Positions 26,119-35,697 of a stretch of DNA of 64,000 nt are shown piece by piece. Each line of letters opens with the position of its first letter. The stretch's first letter is position 1. Source of the DNA: Sphingopyxis fribergensis (GTDB lineage Bacteria > Pseudomonadota > Alphaproteobacteria > Sphingomonadales > Sphingomonadaceae); NCBI RefSeq assembly GCF_000803645.1, contig NZ_CP009122.1, positions 658,501-722,500 of the forward strand, written 5' to 3'. The translations under genes and the position numbers were made by a program. The notes beneath the pieces were generated by a model. That model worked only from the letters and a program-made list of their open reading frames with translations. It did not search any database and had not been told where the DNA came from.

Positions 26119-28101
26119 TCATTTCAGAAATAGCGCCATCGTCGCAAAGAACCCCTTCGCTTCGACCTGACCCGGCCGCGGTATGGCGGGCAGGTAGGCG
26201 CGGCAGTCGAGGCATGACGCTTGGATCGACCCCGCTTGGGTCAGCATCGTCAGATCCTGCACCAGCCGCCGCTCGGTGAGCTGGCGGTTCATTGCCGCGA
26301 TGCCGAACCAGCCGCGCGGAAGCGCTGCGGTTTCTTCCTCGGCGCCCGACCAGCTTGCGAGCATTTTCGAAAATTCGCTCGGTTCGTCCTCGAAATATTT
26401 GGCGTGGAAATCGCCGTCGACCTTGGCGAGTTTCGCGGCGGCGGCGAGCGCGTCGGGCAGGCCGCCGAACTGGTCGATCAGGCCGATCTGCCGCGCGGTG
26501 CCGCCGGCCCAGACGCGCCCTTCGGCAATCGTGCGGACCTTCTCGATCGGCTGCTTGCGGCTTTTGGCGACAAGCCCGGTGAAGCGGCCATAGATGTCCT
26601 CGACGCTTGCCTGCGCCAGCGCGTTGAATTCGTCGTTCACGCCGCCAAACACGTCGGGCTGGCCCGACAGCGGCGTCGTCGCGATACCGTCGGCGTTGAC
26701 CCCGATCTTGGCGAGCGCCTGGTCGAAGCTGGGCAGGATGCCGAAGACGCCGATCGATCCGGTGATCGTCTCGGGCTCGGCGAAGATGCGGTCGGCGGGG
26801 GTCGAAACCCAATAGCCGCCCGATGCCGCGACATTCGCCATCGAAACGACGATCGGCAGCTTCTTCGCCTTGGCGGCGAGCAGCGCCTGCCGGATTTCCT
26901 CGGACGCCAGCACCGACCCGCCGGGCGAATCGACGCGCAGCACGATCGCCTTGATGCTGCTGTCGGCGGCGGCGTCGAGGATATGCTGCGCCACGGTTTC
27001 GCCGCCCGCGACGCCGTTCGGCGCCTCACCATCGACGATCTCGCCGACGACGGGGACGACCGCGATCGCCGAGCCTTTCGTCGCGGGCGGGTTGGCGGCG
27101 ACCCAGTTTTCGAGCGGGATCGCATTATATTCCCACGGCTTGCTGTCGTCGGCGGCGCCGCTGATCTCGGCGACGCGGCGGTCGAACGCCATGCGGCTGC
27201 CGAGCTTGTCGACAAGGCCGGCGTCGACCGACGCTTTCGACAGGTCGTTGCCCGCCGCTTTTACGGCGCCCGCCGTGTCGGCGATGAAGGCGTCGACCTT
27301 GGCCGCAGGGCGGGCCTTTTTGACGTCGGTCAGCCAATTGTCCCACAGCACGCTGGCATAGGCGAGGTCGGCTTCCTTCGCTTCGGGCGACTGGTCGCTG
27401 CGCAGATAGGGCTCGACCGCGCTTTTGAAGGTGCCGACGCGGTAGATGTGCGCGGTGATACCGAGGCGGTCCATCAGCCCCTTATAATAGAGGCGCGATC
27501 CACCCGGCCCTGCGATCGCGACGCCGCCGATGCTGTCCGCCCAGATTTCGCTGGCATGCGATGCGACCTGATAGCTGTCGGTGGTGTAGGCGGTGGCAAA
27601 GGCGAGCACGGGCTTTTTCTTCGCGCGCACCTTGTCGACCGCGGCGCCGATTTCGGCGAGCGACACCTGCCCGCCGCCGAGGAAGCGGTCGAGGTCGAGC
27701 ACGACCGAGGTCACGCGCTTGTCGTCGGCGGCGACTTCCAGCGCATGGACGACGTCGCGGACGCGGATTTCCTTGAGCTGCGCGCTGCCCGACAGCGCGG
27801 CGAGCGTATCGACTTCGGCGGGTTGTTCGCTGACGATCCCGTCGAGTTCGACCAGCAATGCGCCCTCGCTGACCGGCAAGCCGGCATTGGGGCGTCCCGC
27901 GAGCAGCCCGAACAGCGCGACGAAAAACAACAGCAGAAAGATCAGCGCGAGCGCGTCCTTGATCCCGACGAGTAGGTTCCAGACCTTGCGCGGGAAGCTG
28001 GTCGTCGACTTCGGCTTGTCCTCGCCCGGTAGCGGACGACGGACGGGAATGGCCCAGGGGCCGGCGGGATCGTTGGGCGTGTTAGCGGTGCTATCGGTCA
28101 T
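26119..28101 (-). CDS. sppA: signal peptide peptidase SppA, 67K type
   Basis: A 660-residue two-domain SppA, the long form. An N-terminal membrane anchor (about residues 35-65) is followed by tandem S49 domains. The likely general-base Lys is in RVGTFKSAVEP of the N-terminal half and the nucleophile Ser in NVAASGGYW of the C-terminal half, as in E. coli SppA, where the active site is built from both halves. It degrades cleaved signal peptides in the inner membrane facing the periplasm. ATG 28101 avoids an upstream in-frame ATG in a poor context. Confidence 0.92.
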   Translation of the reverse strand: MTDSTANTPNDPAGPWAIPVRRPLPGEDKPKSTTSFPRKVWNLLVGIKDALALIFLLLFFVALFGLLAGRPNAGLPVSEGALLVELDGIVSEQPAEVDTLAALSGSAQLKEIRVRDVVHALEVAADDKRVTSVVLDLDRFLGGGQVSLAEIGAAVDKVRAKKKPVLAFATAYTTDSYQVASHASEIWADSIGGVAIAGPGGSRLYYKGLMDRLGITAHIYRVGTFKSAVEPYLRSDQSPEAKEADLAYASVLWDNWLTDVKKARPAAKVDAFIADTAGAVKAAGNDLSKASVDAGLVDKLGSRMAFDRRVAEISGAADDSKPWEYNAIPLENWVAANPPATKGSAIAVVPVVGEIVDGEAPNGVAGGETVAQHILDAAADSSIKAIVLRVDSPGGSVLASEEIRQALLAAKAKKLPIVVSMANVAASGGYWVSTPADRIFAEPETITGSIGVFGILPSFDQALAKIGVNADGIATTPLSGQPDVFGGVNDEFNALAQASVEDIYGRFTGLVAKSRKQPIEKVRTIAEGRVWAGGTARQIGLIDQFGGLPDALAAAAKLAKVDGDFHAKYFEDEPSEFSKMLASWSGAEEETAALPRGWFGIAAMNRQLTERRLVQDLTMLTQAGSIQASCLDCRAYLPAIPRPGQVEAKGFFATMALFLK

Positions 28102-28179
28102 GTCCGCGAACCTAGGGATGCGCCCCGCCCTTGGCAATGCACGCTTCGACAGGCGGGCGGTGGCGCCATACCGGCGACG

Positions 28180-29094
28180 TCAGAGCCAGCCTTCGCGGCG
28201 ATACCAGCGCACCGTTTCGGCGAGCGCGTCGTCGGTATCCTGCTCGGGCCGCCAGAGATCGGCGGGCGGGCATGCGCCCTCCGTCGCGACCCAGTCGGGA
28301 TGCGCAATATAGCGCGCGCGGTCGGGGGTCAGCTTGGCGCGGCTGCGCCGCACGAGCTTGTCGAGCTGGCCGCCGGCCTTGAGGAGGAGGGCGGGGGTGG
28401 CGACCGTAGACAGCCGCTGCCGCCCCACGGCGCGCGCGACCGCGCGGGCGAAGCTGCGGTGCGACCAGCCGGTGGGCTTGCCATCGTCGGGTTCGTAAAT
28501 CCGGCCGATGCTTGCCTCGCGGTCGGTCGCGAGCGTGACGAGCAGCCGCGCGAGTTCGTCGACATAGATTGCCGACATGCGCCCGCTCGGCACCAGCGCG
28601 ATGCCGCGGCGCGCCATGCGAAACAGGTCGAGCATCTCGGTATCGCCGGGGCCAAAGACCGCGGGCGGGCGGACGATCGTCCAGTCGAGCCCGCTCGCCA
28701 TGACCACCGCTTCGGCGCGTTCCTTCGACCAGCCATAGTTGGAGAGGTTCGGCTCGCGCGCCGCGAGCGACGACACATGGACGAAGCGCGTGATGCCGGC
28801 GCCGCGCGCGGCTTCGACGACATTGGCGGTCGCGGTTGCATTGCCGACCTCGAAGGCCGCCCGCGTGGGTACGTTGACCACGCCCGCGATGTGCATGACG
28901 ACATCGGCGTCCGCCGCCATCTCGGTCAGGCTGGCGCGGTCGTCGAGTGCGCCCATGATCCATGTCACGCCCTCGCGTTCGGGCTGCAGCCGGCGGGTGA
29001 GGGCGCGGACATGCCACCCCGCCGCGACGGCATCGCGCATCGTCGCCCCGCCCACGAAGCCGGTCGCCCCGGTCATCGCGAGCACCCGTGTCAT
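28180..29094 (-). CDS. NAD(P)-dependent epimerase/dehydratase-like protein
   Basis: A 304-residue extended short-chain dehydrogenase. The Rossmann loop is GATGFVG near the N-terminus (about 8-14). A degraded active site, with SSLA and YGWSK, keeps the YxxxK pattern. It resembles atypical SDRs such as NDUFA9-like or sugar-epimerase relatives. Its ATG overlaps the proB stop (ATGA, 29091-29094), so it is translated with proB. Substrate unknown; a role in proline synthesis is not implied by the family. Confidence 0.82.
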   Translation of the reverse strand: MTRVLAMTGATGFVGGATMRDAVAAGWHVRALTRRLQPEREGVTWIMGALDDRASLTEMAADADVVMHIAGVVNVPTRAAFEVGNATATANVVEAARGAGITRFVHVSSLAAREPNLSNYGWSKERAEAVVMASGLDWTIVRPPAVFGPGDTEMLDLFRMARRGIALVPSGRMSAIYVDELARLLVTLATDREASIGRIYEPDDGKPTGWSHRSFARAVARAVGRQRLSTVATPALLLKAGGQLDKLVRRSRAKLTPDRARYIAHPDWVATEGACPPADLWRPEQDTDDALAETVRWYRREGWL

Positions 29095-30194
29095 AGAAGG
29101 ACCATATGGTCGCGGTGGACCATCGCGCTGCGCGGTGCATAGCCGAGCGCGGCTTCCTGGGCATCGCGGCCGAGGCCAACGATGCTGGCGGCGTCGGCGC
29201 CGGGATATTCGGAGAGGCCGCGCGCGATGACGCGCCCGTCGGGGCCGGCAATGTCGAGGATGTCGCCGCGCGCGAAACTGCCGCTGACTGCGGTCACGCC
29301 CGCGGCGAGCAGGCTCGCGCCGCCTTGCAGCGCCTTGGCGGCGCCTGCGTCGATCTCGATCCGGCCCTTCGCAGTCAAGCCGCCCGCGAGCCACGCCTTG
29401 CGCGCGCTCGCGCTCTTGTCGGCGACGAACAGGCTGTGCCGCGCTGCGGTCGACAGCGGCCGGTCGATGCGCCCCGATGCGATCGCGAGGTGCGCCCCCG
29501 CGGCATTGGCGATGCGCGCCGCCGCGATCTTCGACACCATGCCGCCCGACCCCATGCCCGATGCCGAGCCGGTGTCGGCCATCGCCTCGATGCTCGCGTC
29601 GATGCGCTCGACGCGCGCGATATGGACCGCGCCGTCCTGCGCGGGGTTGCGGTCGTAGAGCCCGTCGATGTCAGAGAGCAGGATGACGCCGCCCGCCGCC
29701 GCCGCCTGCGCGACGCGCGCGGCGAGGCGGTCGTTGTCGCCGAAGCGGATTTCCTCGGTCGCGACGCTGTCATTCTCATTGATGATCGGCACGACGCCGA
29801 GGCTGAGGAGCCGGTCGAGCGTCGCCGCGGCGTTGAGATAGCGGCGGCGATGCTCAAGATCGTCGAGCGTGACGAGCATCTGCGCTGCGGTCAATCCTTC
29901 GGCCCCGAGCACCTCGGCCCAGACCTGGCTCAGCGCGATCTGGCCGGTCGCCGCCGCCGCCTGCGCATCTTCGAGCGTCCCGCGCCCCCCCTTGGCCAGC
30001 CCCAGCCGCCGCGCCCCGAGCGCAATCGCGCCCGAGGATACGACCGCGACCTGCTGACCCACGCGTGCGCGTTCGGCGATGTCGGCGGCGATCCCGACGA
30101 GCCAGTCGCGCCGCACCGCGCCGTCCGGATCGACGAGCAAGGACGATCCGATCTTGACGATCAACCGGGGACAGGAGGCGGGGGCGAACAACAT
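29091..30194 (-). CDS. proB: glutamate 5-kinase
   Basis: A 367-residue ProB with an amino-acid-kinase domain (VKIGSSLLVD near the start, SSGAIALGARRL, NENDSV, GDNDRLAARVA, GSGGMVSK) and a C-terminal PUA domain. It phosphorylates glutamate in the first step of proline synthesis and is the usual site of proline feedback. ATG 30194 puts the conserved kinase start near residue 12; upstream codons are not conserved-looking. proA is not adjacent. It lies in an obgE-porin-proB-epimerase order rather than next to its pathway partner. Confidence 0.94.
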   Translation of the reverse strand: MLFAPASCPRLIVKIGSSLLVDPDGAVRRDWLVGIAADIAERARVGQQVAVVSSGAIALGARRLGLAKGGRGTLEDAQAAAATGQIALSQVWAEVLGAEGLTAAQMLVTLDDLEHRRRYLNAAATLDRLLSLGVVPIINENDSVATEEIRFGDNDRLAARVAQAAAAGGVILLSDIDGLYDRNPAQDGAVHIARVERIDASIEAMADTGSASGMGSGGMVSKIAAARIANAAGAHLAIASGRIDRPLSTAARHSLFVADKSASARKAWLAGGLTAKGRIEIDAGAAKALQGGASLLAAGVTAVSGSFARGDILDIAGPDGRVIARGLSEYPGADAASIVGLGRDAQEAALGYAPRSAMVHRDHMVLL

Positions 30195-30240
30195 CCCGCC
30201 GCCGATAGCGCGCGGGCGCCGTCGCGCCAATGCTATTACG

Positions 30241-30972
30241 TTATCGCGCGCCGCCGAAGGTGTAGCTGAGCGCGAGCCCCACCGATGGTTGGTCGCGCGA
30301 TCCAAGCTCGCGTGTCACCGGCGAGTCCGCGGCATCGCCGACGAGCCGGTCGTAGCGGCCATAGACCGCGACGCCCCAGCGCTTGTCGAGCATGCGGTGA
30401 TAGCCCGCGGTTAAGCCGACTGACTGGATGCCGCTGCCCGGATCATAAGCGGGAAGGCCCGATGTCAGGGAGGCCGCGGGCGTGACGCCGAAATAAGCGC
30501 GCGTGTATTTCGCGTCGCCGAGCGTTACGCGCGGGCCGATCGAGAAAAGCCAGTCGTCGCCCTGCCGCGCGACATAGTCGGCGCTGACTTCGCCGGTCCA
30601 GCCCTTGTGACCGCTCAGGCCCTTGCGACCCTCGAGGCGGACGCGGAGGGCGGGGGTCAGATGGACCTGCCCGAACGCGCCGGCTTCGATCGACAAGCCG
30701 ACCTTGGGAAGGTCGGCGCCGATATCGGCGGCGGTGCGCTTGCCGATGAAGCCGAACGCGGGGCCAAAGGCGAAATTGCCCGCGTGGAGCACCGGCGAAC
30801 CGATACTCTCGTCGGGCGCCTCGAACGCAAACTCGCTAGCGCGGGTGCGCGAGACGTCGATGTACGGGCCGACCGACAAATCTTTCGCTCCCGGCCATGA
30901 CGGCGACAGTTGCGGCCCGAGGATAATTCGCGTGCGCCGCTCACCGCCATTCTCCGTCTCCTGTGCATGCAC
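30241..30972 (-). CDS. MipA/OmpV family outer membrane protein (5' end uncertain)
   Basis: At least 243 residues of a MipA/OmpV-like beta-barrel, with alternating strands and a terminal strand ending GLALSYTFGGAR. The GTG at 30972 lacks a signal peptide, but the same frame continues upstream to encode a convincing one (LLLYASPFLILTSVPVHA-Q). No ATG, GTG or TTG occurs before the in-frame stop at 31096-31098. An ATG with a good AAGGA site (31043) is in another frame. Either a rare start such as ATT (31050) or CTG is used, or there is a one-base shift near the 5' end. Confidence 0.7.
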   Translation of the reverse strand: MHAQETENGGERRTRIILGPQLSPSWPGAKDLSVGPYIDVSRTRASEFAFEAPDESIGSPVLHAGNFAFGPAFGFIGKRTAADIGADLPKVGLSIEAGAFGQVHLTPALRVRLEGRKGLSGHKGWTGEVSADYVARQGDDWLFSIGPRVTLGDAKYTRAYFGVTPAASLTSGLPAYDPGSGIQSVGLTAGYHRMLDKRWGVAVYGRYDRLVGDAADSPVTRELGSRDQPSVGLALSYTFGGAR

Positions 30973-31095
30973 GGGAACCGAGGTCAGAATGAGAAAAGGG
31001 GAAGCGTAGAGGAGTAGGTTCGGGGTGTTTCGGCGGTTTGCATCCGGAATTCCTTGTTGTTCCCGGATAAAGCGCTCGCCTTGACCCTTTTGTTC

Positions 31096-32178
<1,083 letters not shown>

Positions 32179-32198
32179 CTAAACCTCTAGACCCGCTC

Positions 32199-32268
32199 GT
32201 GTCGAGCGAAGTCGAGACACCCCGCAGCACAGCGTCAAGCCGAGGGGCATCTCGACTTCGCTCGATGC
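32199..32268. repeat. paired inverted repeat between obgE and a TetR gene
   Basis: A 25-bp unit GTGTCGAGCGAAGTCGAGAC followed by ACCCC (32199-32223) recurs inverted at 32244-32268. The copies share the core TCGAGCGAAGTCGAGA and a CCCC tail; flanking differences are paired (TGT with ACA in one, CAT with ATG in the other), so each keeps its dyad. The CGAGCGAAGTCGAG core is a common dispersed repeat in sphingomonads. Confidence 0.7.
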
Positions 32269-32323
32269 GAACGGAGAGAGGGGATGCGCGCCCTTAATGG
32301 GTGCGACACAAAATTACCAGCCC

Positions 32324-32932
32324 TTAGCCCTGCGGCTTGCCGCCATGCTCGGCCCAGAATTTGGCAATCCGCCCGGTGATCAGTTCGGTCGCGAGCACGC
32401 GCGAGGTGTCGCGCGGCAGGTCGAGTGCCTCCGCCATCGGTCCTCCTAGCTGCGCATCGCCGAGAGCCATCAGCACCAAGGCCAGCGTATCTTCGTGCAT
32501 TAGGCGCTTTTCGTGCGCATCGGGTGCCATGCCGTCGATCAGCCGATGGATCGCATCGACGATCGGGTCGAGCGCATCGTCGTTGCCCGTCGCCGCCATC
32601 CAGGTCGCGAGCGCGCCCGCGCCGCCCTCGTTGAAGGCGTCGAAGGCGAGGTCGACGATCTCGCGTACATTGCGCTCCCCCGGGCCCGACTCAGCCATTT
32701 TCCGCCCGATCGTCGCGCACACGGTTTCGGCCTGATAGGCAGCGAGCGCCTTTTGCAGCCCCGCGGCGCTGCCGAAATGGTGGAGCAGGTTGGCATGGGT
32801 GCGGTCGATGCGCGCCGCGACGGCCTTCAGCGTCACCGCCGCCGGCCCCATTTCGATCAATATATGGCGCGCCGCCTCAAGTGCCGCCGACCGGCTCTCT
32901 TCGGGACTCAGGCGCTTCTTCACTATTGACAT
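32324..32932 (-). CDS. TetR family transcriptional regulator
   Basis: A 202-residue TetR-type repressor. The N-terminal helix-turn-helix spans about residues 15-60, with the recognition part around AVAARIDRTHANLLHHFG. The C-terminal ligand domain is variable. It is divergent from a ferritin-like metal-dependent hydrolase. Its start codon lies inside the palindrome ACATATATGT (32929-32938), which also overlaps the hydrolase promoter, so it probably represses both genes. A near-identical site precedes coq4 at 51051. The ligand is unknown; related regulators respond to acyl-CoA or hydrophobic compounds. Confidence 0.88.
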   Translation of the reverse strand: MSIVKKRLSPEESRSAALEAARHILIEMGPAAVTLKAVAARIDRTHANLLHHFGSAAGLQKALAAYQAETVCATIGRKMAESGPGERNVREIVDLAFDAFNEGGAGALATWMAATGNDDALDPIVDAIHRLIDGMAPDAHEKRLMHEDTLALVLMALGDAQLGGPMAEALDLPRDTSRVLATELITGRIAKFWAEHGGKPQG

Positions 32933-32954
32933 ATATGTAAGTAAACCCTATTTT
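32923..32954 (+). promoter_or_regulatory. promoter with overlapping TetR-type operator
   Basis: TTGACA (32926-32931) and TATTTT (32949-32954) are 17 bases apart, a good sigma-70 promoter for the hydrolase at 32982. The palindrome ACATATATGT overlaps the -35 box and spacer, and the whole 22-bp block matches 51051-51072 at 20 positions. Binding by the adjacent TetR protein is inferred. Confidence 0.62.
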
Positions 32955-32981
32955 CTGGCCCCAGCGACCCTTTTCGACGGT

Positions 32982-33881
32982 ATGAGCCATATGTCCAGTC
33001 TTTCGCACACGCCGACCCCGCACGATTTGTCGATCACCCCGCGCGACATGCGCTTTGGCCGCGACGATCGGCAAGGCCGCTGGTGGCTCAATGGCGATCC
33101 GATCGCATCGGCCTTCCACACCGCGCTGTCGGTGACCTTTCCGCGCGGGGAGGCGATGTTCATCGAAGCGGTGAAGGCGCACCGCGACGGGGTCGACGAG
33201 AAATTGGCGAGCGAAATCCGTGCCTTCACCCAGCAGGAAGTGATCCACAGCCGCGAGCATGTCGTCTTCAACAAGAAGGCGGCGGAGGCGGGCTATGACC
33301 TCTCCGAACTCGAAGCCGACGTGAATCAGGTCCTTGACCTGATCAAGACGCGCCCGCAGATCGTCAACCTGATGGCGACGATCGCGCTCGAACATTATAC
33401 CGCGATGATGGCTGCGGTGATGCTGCGCGACGAGAGCATGTACGCGGGTGCTGAACCCGAATGGGCGGCCTTGTGGAAATGGCATGCGATCGAGGAAATC
33501 GAGCATAAGGGCGTCGCCTATGACACCTGGCTCCACGCAACGAAGGGCTGGAGCCGCTTCAGGCGCTGGCGCGCCAAGTCGCTGATGATGCTGCTCGTCA
33601 CCTCGCGTTTCTGGCCGAAGCGGGTGAAGGGCATGAAGGCGCTGTTGAAGCAGGATGGCCTGACCGGTTGGCGCGTCACAGCGCGCATCTGGTGGTACCT
33701 GCTCGGCAAGCCTGGCATATTGCGCCGCAGCTTCCTGCCCTGGCTCAGCTATTTTATGCCGGGGTTCCATCCGTGGAACCATGACGACCGCGGGCTGATC
33801 AAGAAATATGAAAGCGATTATGCCGACGCGATCATGCCGACGCACTCGTCGAAGCCCGAACTGTCTGTGGCGGCCGCCTGA
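32982..33881 (+). CDS. ferritin-like metal-dependent hydrolase (COG3687 type)
   Basis: A 299-residue all-helical protein of the predicted metal-dependent hydrolase family. Repeated Glu/His motifs for a dinuclear centre are visible: QQEVIHSREH, ALEHYTA and WHAIEEIEHKGVAYD. No signal peptide is present. ATG 32982 lies about 20 bases downstream of the predicted transcript start; ATG 32991 is an alternative. It is controlled by the divergent TetR gene. The reaction is unknown; these proteins commonly accompany lipid or aromatic metabolism genes and resemble diiron oxygenases. Confidence 0.82.
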   Translation: MSHMSSLSHTPTPHDLSITPRDMRFGRDDRQGRWWLNGDPIASAFHTALSVTFPRGEAMFIEAVKAHRDGVDEKLASEIRAFTQQEVIHSREHVVFNKKAAEAGYDLSELEADVNQVLDLIKTRPQIVNLMATIALEHYTAMMAAVMLRDESMYAGAEPEWAALWKWHAIEEIEHKGVAYDTWLHATKGWSRFRRWRAKSLMMLLVTSRFWPKRVKGMKALLKQDGLTGWRVTARIWWYLLGKPGILRRSFLPWLSYFMPGFHPWNHDDRGLIKKYESDYADAIMPTHSSKPELSVAAA

Positions 33882-33947
33882 TCCGCCTAGGCGGAAGGCG
33901 CAGTCTGGAACGACCGCAAGCGACCAGAAGTGGCCATTCTACTTCTT

Positions 33948-34027
33948 ACTTCGTCATCCCCGCGAAAGCGGGGACCCAGCGAGCTGACGTCGCAACTGGG
34001 TTCCCGCTTTCGCGGGAATGACGAAGT
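33948..34027. repeat. 80-bp element of two inverted 32-bp hairpin units
   Basis: Unit 33948-33979 and inverted unit 33996-34027 agree at 30 of 32 positions. Each folds as TYCCCGC-GAAA-GCGGGRA followed by CCCAG. The two mismatches are partners in the stem: C:G in the left copy, T:A in the right. The plan matches the repeats around the GIY-YIG gene, but only 16 bases separate the copies here. Confidence 0.82.
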
Positions 34028-34130
34028 TTGAGATGTCCGCTCACCACCCCAAAACCGACGCCCGATCATGTCCATCGGGCTCTGGACGCCGCGACCCTTG
34101 TCCCATATCCCTCAACATGTGGAGGGGACC

Positions 34131-34691
34131 ATGCAACCACATATGACCGCCGCCGAGATCACGCAGTTCGAACTGCAGCTCGCCGGGCTCGACTCCTTGC
34201 TCGAATTCGGGTGCGGGGGCAGCACGCTGGTTGCGGCGCGGCAGGTGCGCCGGATCGTCAGCGTCGATAGCGACCCCGTCTGGCTGGGCAAGGTCCAGGC
34301 CGACGTCGCGCGCGAGGTGGTTGAATTCAACCCCTTTCACGCCGACATCGGCCCGGTCGCCGAATGGGGCTATCCCGCCGACGAAAGCCGGATGCGCGAC
34401 TGGCCGCGCTATCACACCCAGATATGGCGCCATGTGAACGGCAGCCCCGACGCGGTGCTGATCGACGGGCGCTTTCGCGTCGCTTGTCTGTTGCAATCGA
34501 TCATCCACTGCAAACCCGACTGCGTTTTCCTGTTCCACGATTTCCACGACCGGCCGCACTATCATGGCGTGCTTCGCCATGTCGACGTGCTGGCGCGCGT
34601 CGATACGCTCGCCGTCATGCGCGCGAAGGGGCAGGTCGACGGCACCGCGGTGCTGCACGACCTGTTCGACCATTATCTGATCCCCGATTGA
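34131..34691 (+). CDS. SAM-methyltransferase-fold hypothetical protein
   Basis: A 186-residue protein with a class I methyltransferase-like N-terminus: LLEFGCGGSTLVAA resembles the SAM-binding loop, VSVDSD the acidic residue after strand 2, and DAVLIDGRFR the strand-4 region. Later strands are short, so catalytic activity is uncertain. ATG 34131 follows GGAGGGG; an upstream ATG at 34068 lies close to the repeat element and has a poorer context. It stands alone before a GNAT gene. Similar proteins in sphingomonads are often annotated as hypothetical or glycan-related. Confidence 0.68.
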   Translation: MQPHMTAAEITQFELQLAGLDSLLEFGCGGSTLVAARQVRRIVSVDSDPVWLGKVQADVAREVVEFNPFHADIGPVAEWGYPADESRMRDWPRYHTQIWRHVNGSPDAVLIDGRFRVACLLQSIIHCKPDCVFLFHDFHDRPHYHGVLRHVDVLARVDTLAVMRAKGQVDGTAVLHDLFDHYLIPD

Positions 34692-34722
34692 CCCGTTCGT
34701 CGGGCTTCGGCACATCGGCACG

Positions 34723-35253
34723 ATGTTTACATCGCCTCCCTTAATCGAAACCGACCGTCTGCGCCTGCGGCCGGGGCGCCTGTCCGACAAGGACGTCCAT
34801 ATCACCATGTGGGCTGATGAACGCGTCACGCGCTTTATCGGCGGCGAACCGCGTGCGCCCGACGTCAGCTGGGGCAAGTTTCTGAGCTCGGCGGGACTGT
34901 GGCCCGTGATCGGCTTCGGTTATTGGGTCTTCGCCGACCGGGGGAGCGACGCGCTCGTCGGCATGGGCGGCCTCAGCTATTTCTGCCGCGGCATCGCCGA
35001 GCTTGAAGGAATGCCCGAAGCGGGTTGGGCGTTCGATGCCGATCATTGGGGGGCAGGCTATGCAACCGAGGCGATGACCGCAGCGCTCGGCTGGGCCGAC
35101 GCTAACCTCGATGCCAAAGAAGTGCGCTGCATTATCGACCCCGATAACGACGCGTCGGAACGCGTGTCGGCAAAGCTCGGTTTTCGCCGTATCGGCGAAA
35201 GCGACACGCTGGGGCATGTGGTCGCGGTTTATTCGCGGCCCAAGGGTGGCTAG
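34723..35253 (+). CDS. GNAT family N-acetyltransferase (RimJ/RimL-like)
   Basis: A 176-residue acetyltransferase of the RimJ-like class. The opening TDRLRLRPGRLSD is typical, the acetyl-CoA loop lies around GAGYATEAM, and the C-terminal SAKLGFRRIG strand is present. Targets may be protein N-termini or small amines; not determinable here. Its stop codon region overlaps by 4 bases the tail of the convergent NfeD gene (CTAG shared by both stops). Confidence 0.88.
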   Translation: MFTSPPLIETDRLRLRPGRLSDKDVHITMWADERVTRFIGGEPRAPDVSWGKFLSSAGLWPVIGFGYWVFADRGSDALVGMGGLSYFCRGIAELEGMPEAGWAFDADHWGAGYATEAMTAALGWADANLDAKEVRCIIDPDNDASERVSAKLGFRRIGESDTLGHVVAVYSRPKGG

Positions 35254-35696
35254 GCCGCCTCGACCACCAACACGCCGCCGTCGGCGCTGACGACCCGAAC
35301 CTTCGTCCCTTCGGCGACATCGGGCCCGCGCACCGGCCATTCGCCGTCGCCGACCCGGGCGCGGCCGCGCCCGTCCTCGATCGCCCTGGTCACCGTCAGC
35401 ACCTCGCCGACGAGACGGCCGCCGCGCTGGTTGAGATGCGGGTCGGTTGTCGTGATCGGGTTCGCCTTCAGCCAGCGGCGGGCGCCGTAGAGGAAGATGA
35501 AGGACAGCACCGCGAAGATGCCGAGCTGAAGCGGAATCGAGATCGGCGCGATCCATGCAATAGCGCCGGTCGCAATCGCCGCCCCGCCCAGCCAGATGAG
35601 GAAGAAGCCCGGCGCGACGATCTCGGCGGCGGCGAGCAGCACGCCGAGCGACAGCCATGCCCAATGCGGCCCCATGCTGGTCAGCCAATCGGGCAT
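35250..35696 (-). CDS. NfeD-like membrane protein
   Basis: A 148-residue NfeD-family protein with two to three N-terminal membrane spans (about 10-75) and a C-terminal soluble OB-fold domain with the GRGRARVGDGEWPVRG pattern. NfeD proteins partner SPFH/stomatin proteins in membrane microdomain upkeep. The partner is encoded directly upstream, one base away, matching the qmcA/ybbJ-like arrangement. Confidence 0.88.
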   Translation of the reverse strand: MPDWLTSMGPHWAWLSLGVLLAAAEIVAPGFFLIWLGGAAIATGAIAWIAPISIPLQLGIFAVLSFIFLYGARRWLKANPITTTDPHLNQRGGRLVGEVLTVTRAIEDGRGRARVGDGEWPVRGPDVAEGTKVRVVSADGGVLVVEAA

Positions 35697-35697
35697 G

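Noticed and set aside
26221..27975. 584-codon open frame antisense to sppA
   Set aside because: Lies wholly inside sppA, whose S49 motifs are intact; the antisense product is low-complexity Arg/Gly/Asp.
33948..34027. Rho-independent terminator only
   Set aside because: The double inverted layout with compensated changes and recurrence elsewhere points to a dispersed repeat; termination may be secondary.
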